A DNA stretch of 64,000 nucleotides from Selaginella moellendorffii (taxonomy: Eukaryota > Streptophyta > Lycopodiopsida > Selaginellales > Selaginellaceae): NCBI RefSeq assembly GCF_000143415.4, contig NW_003314327.1, positions 919,403 to 983,402 on the forward strand. Reading direction: 5' to 3'. The position numbers and the translations under genes are program-made. Below, in pieces: positions 60,237 to 64,000 of the stretch. The first letter of the stretch is position 1, and each line of letters starts with the position of its first letter. The notes beneath the pieces are model-generated. The model saw only the letters and a list, made by a program, of their open reading frames with translations. It ran no database searches and was not told the origin of the DNA.

Positions 60237-61099
60237 ATGTTTGCTGCAGCCGACACAAGCAGCAGCAAGCCGAGGGTGTTAGCAGCACCAGTCCCAAGCG
60301 GCAGCACCAGCTCCACCACCAGCACCACATCCAAAAGCTCTTCCAGTAGCAGCAGCAGTAGTAGCTGCTGTGCCTGTGGAGATGCTCCAGAGCAGGAGCT
60401 CTCTAACCCAGGAAATCCAAGAGCAGGCGAACAACTCACCCAAGGCCGCCTGATCATGAGCGGCAAAGTATTCCCGACGCAGAGACGAGGCATGGTTGCA
60501 GCGCAAGCGCAACGCCGATCTCAGCTTGCCGTTCCTAGTCCTGCCGCTGCTGACACTGCCAACTGCACCAACAGCATCAAACTCCGGCGAGTGAAGTGCC
60601 TCTTTTCTGTCATCCGATCGCCTCTCAAGTGGACATGGCCACAGTGCCACTCCCACAAAAGAAGCTCCAGTCGGCCGCGGATAAAATGTGTTAGCTTCCA
60701 AAAGGTAACACAATGTTTTGGTGCTCTTCGGTGCTTCCACACTTATCTTCCACAGATGCTCGCCAGGCTGCAAAAGCGGGCCTGCTTTTCATCTTGTCGC
60801 ACCAGCACCGGCACTAGCAACCACAAGTTGCCAGTCTCAGCCCAGGTTCCTAATCCAGCTCAAGCGCCAAACAGATTTCTCAGCCCCTCCCACCCTACTG
60901 CTGCCTCAGAATCAGTCCAAGTTTCACCTCAGAAACGATCCTTTCGGAAATCGCTCAGCGCCTCCGACCCGGAATATTGGATCAACAGCAACTCTGACTG
61001 TGAGTGTACTTTCGTGTTGCCGAGCGTTCTGATCGTATCACCCTTAATGCAGACGTCGATTTCGTCATGACAAGTGACATGAAAGATTCCAGAAAATGA
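60237..61099 (+). CDS. Unknown Ser-rich basic protein
   Basis: The ATG at 60237 opens a frame encoding a long poly-Ser tract, then basic stretches (GKVFPTQRRGMV, AQAQRRSQLAVP) and VSPQKRSFRKSLSASDPEYW. A GT donor near 61000 spliced to the AG at about 61052 keeps frame and gives an acidic end, NSNSDYVDFVMTSDMKDSRK, before TGA (61097-61099). Further GT-AG pairs inside the frame (60705-60755, 51 bases; 60591-60629, 39 bases) are multiples of three, so their use is uncertain. The order of basic, Ser-rich body and short acidic end is unlike a random frame, and codons look plausible, but no family is recognised. An upstream in-frame ATG at 60132 would add 35 residues. The gene is convergent with the BRCT gene. 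Confidence 0.45.
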
Positions 61100-61214
61100 A
61101 CTGGCCAGGAGTGTAAACATGTCTAAGCTGACATGGAAATGGACTGCGTTTCCACCTATGTGAAAGAACATTGGTAAACTTCTATAAAAACACAGAATAC
61201 CTGTTGCGTGGCAG

Positions 61215-64000
61215 CTACTTGTTGGCCTCTGCAGCTTGAAAGAGCCGACCCAATGCAAAACTTTTCGAACTTTTTGTCTTTCTACAGCTGATGTTTGTGG
61301 TTGATCCCGCTCGTACCCTCTCCATGATCATCTGCTTTCCGGAGTGATCTTCATCGTACGCAACAATCTAGAGAGATGAAAAAGGTCAACCGAGAAGTAC
61401 CAGAAGCACAGAAGAAAGTACCTGTGACTCAATCTGAAACTCCTCATGCCCACTGTCGCCACCATTACTTAATGCATTTGAATCGCCTTCATGCTCAAGG
61501 ACCCTGCTAAAAAATATGACTACAGCCACCAGGACGACGCCACCAAGCTTACCTTCCCGCCTTTGCGTTCTCAGACGGAAGGCTTCCTTTATCCCTGACA
61601 GCAGCTTCAGAAAGGAGCTGACAACCGTCAAGGTTTGCAGCGCATAAACATTTCAAACAAAAGGATACGTCGTACTCGTTCTCCTCTTCTCCTGATAGAT
61701 TTCCTTCCCATTTAGCCTGAGAACACGCGGAATGAAATTGCGCGGAACAGTTTAATGACATGAAATCTACCTTGCCTGTTTGAGCCAAAAGATTTTCAAT
61801 GGCAGCCGCGACATCTGGTTGAGACGGCATACTGTCCTCAATCTCGACCCCCAACTGAGATAAGTCTTTGGCGTGGCCACCAAGTGTAGCCTGTGTGTGT
61901 TTTGCTATGTCTGGACGATTACTTTCCGCACCAGTCGTTGACCAGCTAGCGGTCAGCACTTCCCAGGCGTCAAAACCACCTTCATCACACGCAGCTGGCC
62001 GTTTACAAGTATCAGAGCTCCTGCTGTTAGATGACTTCCTCTTCCCTGGCGTGAGACAAAAAGGTCAATTTGGTTTTTCTAATGTAAAGCTCTACCTGAG
62101 CAAATTCCTTCGGAGCGACTTTTCTGTGTCACCACTTCTATGCAAGAGCGACCTGAAGGAGGAGCTTGCACTGAGTAGTCTTCAAGAGAAACCACTGCGT
62201 TCTGTAGCAGAGGTTAGTAAGCATTACAGTTTACTCACGTGCAAATACCTGGCCAACACAAGCGTAAAGCCACTCGATTGTGACAGCCGGAATACCAAGT
62301 AGAACTGCAGCTTGAAATTTGTCTCCATCCCCCGCTTTACACAAAAGATGCGTTACCTTCTTCGTCAAGGTGTTGTTGAATTTTGCGCCCAGAAGACCGC
62401 AAAGGTGACGGCATAATGTCCGATCTTTATCATCGTATTGAGAAATGCATAGTCTGAAGCTCTCAAAACCAGGTAGCGGTATTCTGCAGGGTAAGGGACG
62501 GTACAAAACGTGGCCCTTAGTGTCAAGCAGCTTCCCCTCCTAAACTATAACCATTGGTACAAAATAAATCACAGAAAACAACTCTCACCAGAAGACACTG
62601 TTGTAGCCAATGTATGGACACGATGGAGACGTTGAGCTTTGGTGATGGAGAACCGTGGAAACCGATCAAGTAATCAGCTTTGCTGCATGCATCTTCAAAA
62701 GCCCCTCCAGCCGCTTTAATACCTTCAACAATTTCCTTTTTGATCACCTGTTTGGAAGAACAATGTCGGGCCTCATAAGAAGAAAAGATCAATACCTCGT
62801 AACAACTGGTCTTTTCTAAGAATGCGAAAGTGACACCGGAAAATACGCCTTTCTCCTTCTGTTCCTTCATATCAGAATTTGCAGCAGAAACAGTTTCTAG
62901 GACGACTGCAGTTGCGGGAGATATGTCGAGGGACTGCACACGGTGAGGTTTCTGAGGAAGCACATCGGAACTAAGGCTCCCTGCCGAAAGCAAAAAAGGT
63001 TATGAGATGCAGAGAAAGGTTTAGTACCTGGCAGCATTTGAGATGGAACGTGTGTATTAGCAACACCAATTTCTTGCCGAGTTTGTGCACACTCCTCAAG
63101 CCAGGCTGAGGTGACAACTTGTATTGCACCTCCTGCAGTAGCCCGTTGAACGCTCTTAACCTCACTGGTTTCACAAATAGGATGTAAAACATAATAGAGA
63201 GAGGAAAAAAAAAGGGAGGCTTACCTGTCGGATACACTTCCCAGAACAATATGAGTAACTGTCTTATTCAGCTCTATGTACCTTGTGGCTCCACCATCCA
63301 AAACAATATCTACAAGACGCTTCATGTCATCCGGCTGAAAGCCTACTATGTAGAAGCGACAGTTTGCAAGGTACGAATCAGCTTCTGTCCGGCCGCTTCC
63401 TTGCAGAGGCTGGACAACCTGTAAACCACCTGAATGACACTGATTGGCCACAACCTGATAACTGATGCTTTCCGGCATGTCATCGACCACGCTAGTGTCA
63501 TTTCTCGCTTGCACTGTAACTGGGAACAAGTCCTCGTCGAGACAAACTGCTTACGGAAATGCTGTTAGCGCATCATCCTTTTGTCATCATCAATACCTTG
63601 TGAGGCTAAACTCTGCCATAGCCAATCCTGGTTAACAACCTTGATCGTCCCCCACGTTTTTGAAGCCAAAAACTTTTCCCCGTCGGGCGAGTGTTTCATG
63701 TCAAGGAGTTTTCTTTGATGAACGATAAAAACCAGCAATGGATATGGTAGCTATGAGATGTGTGCATTCCTTGGTCAGGTTAGGGGAGTAGGATGCCCCG
63801 TTCTGGTTTGCAGCTTCAGCTATCCGCACCCGCACGTCTATCACAACGGTCGCAATAACTCAAATTAGCCATGTACAATAGATAGCAGCAACACGTACCA
63901 ACGGGTACCTGTGTCGCACAAATGTTGAGACCAGACAGGGGAGAGAGCTTGTGAGGTCGATGAGGGACAAGCTGGTGTTCCCGAGAGCACAGTTCCAGCC
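61215..64000 (-). CDS. MEI1: TopBP1/DPB11-like BRCT protein (MEI1-like), 5' end outside window
   Basis: Multi-exon gene that enters from the right edge. Four BRCT domains can be seen from their Trp-containing C-terminal helices: NQDWLWQSL (near 63610), SAWLEECAQ (near 63100), IHWLQQCL (near 62600) and IEWLYACVGQ (near 62270). They are accompanied by LTKECTHLI, TVTHIVLG, SKADYLIGFHG and KVTHLLCKAGDG. Fragments at the edge (PLSGLNICATQ) start another BRCT-type segment. A charged linker follows. The last exon encodes IVAYDEDHSGKQMIMERVRA and LGRLFQAAEANK, then TAG at 61215-61217. TopBP1-type proteins are scaffolds for DNA replication start and ATR checkpoint signalling; Arabidopsis MEI1 is needed for meiotic break repair. 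The N-terminal BRCTs are beyond base 64000. Several exon ends in the middle were not traced. Confidence 0.85.

Noticed and set aside
1-64000. Transposons, CRISPR arrays or integrated virus
   Set aside because: No transposase, reverse transcriptase, terminal repeats, regularly spaced repeats or viral genes were seen; the window is densely filled with ordinary plant genes.

Overview
This window is nuclear DNA of a land plant. It carries plant-type genes (plastid KAS I, plastid-type pyruvate kinase, SYP7 syntaxin, PLS-class PPR protein, TRM-like protein) together with a complete axonemal inner-arm dynein heavy chain. That combination points to a plant with swimming sperm. Introns are almost all about 45-75 bases with plain GT-AG ends, and gene spacing is very tight. 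A lycophyte such as Selaginella fits best. The species is an inference from gene content and intron size, not something the sequence states.

Layout, left to right: CLPTM1 family (-, cut by the left edge, 1-827); PI 4-kinase alpha (+, 907-7913); small acidic His-rich unknown protein (-, 8048-8976); doubtful MADS-like reading frame (-, about 9201-9726); CTLH/CRA RanBPM-like protein (+, 9795-12213); SF3B3 splicing factor (-, 12342-16094); SYP7 syntaxin (-, 16319-17567); KAS I (+, 17703-19483); PHD/extended-PHD chromatin protein (-, 19587-24847); spatacsin/SPG11 homologue (+, 24931-34101); PPR protein (-, 34171-35988); unknown 386-residue protein (-, 35997-37157); mitochondrial NAD-IDH regulatory subunit (+, 37340-38724); plastid pyruvate kinase (+, 39052-41280); histone H2A.Z (-, 41524-42015); TRM-like protein (-, 42179-43774); inner-arm dynein heavy chain (+, 44262-59003); NudC-domain protein (-, 59094-59784); unknown Ser-rich protein (+, about 60237-61099); TopBP1/MEI1-like BRCT protein (-, 61215 to beyond the right edge).

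Genes tend to alternate in strand, giving several head-to-head pairs whose start codons lie only 68-182 bases apart, and tail-to-tail pairs about 70-240 bases apart. Short AGCCCTAA/AAACCCTA (telo-box-like) motifs recur near start codons. The genes are mostly housekeeping and do not form one pathway. I see no mobile element, CRISPR array or intact RNA gene, and no clearly new biological system. The most unusual items are a PPR protein with a DUF3820-like N-terminus, two minus-strand reading frames only 8 bases apart, a damaged-looking MADS-like frame, and 51-base in-frame introns that could be retained (exitron-like).
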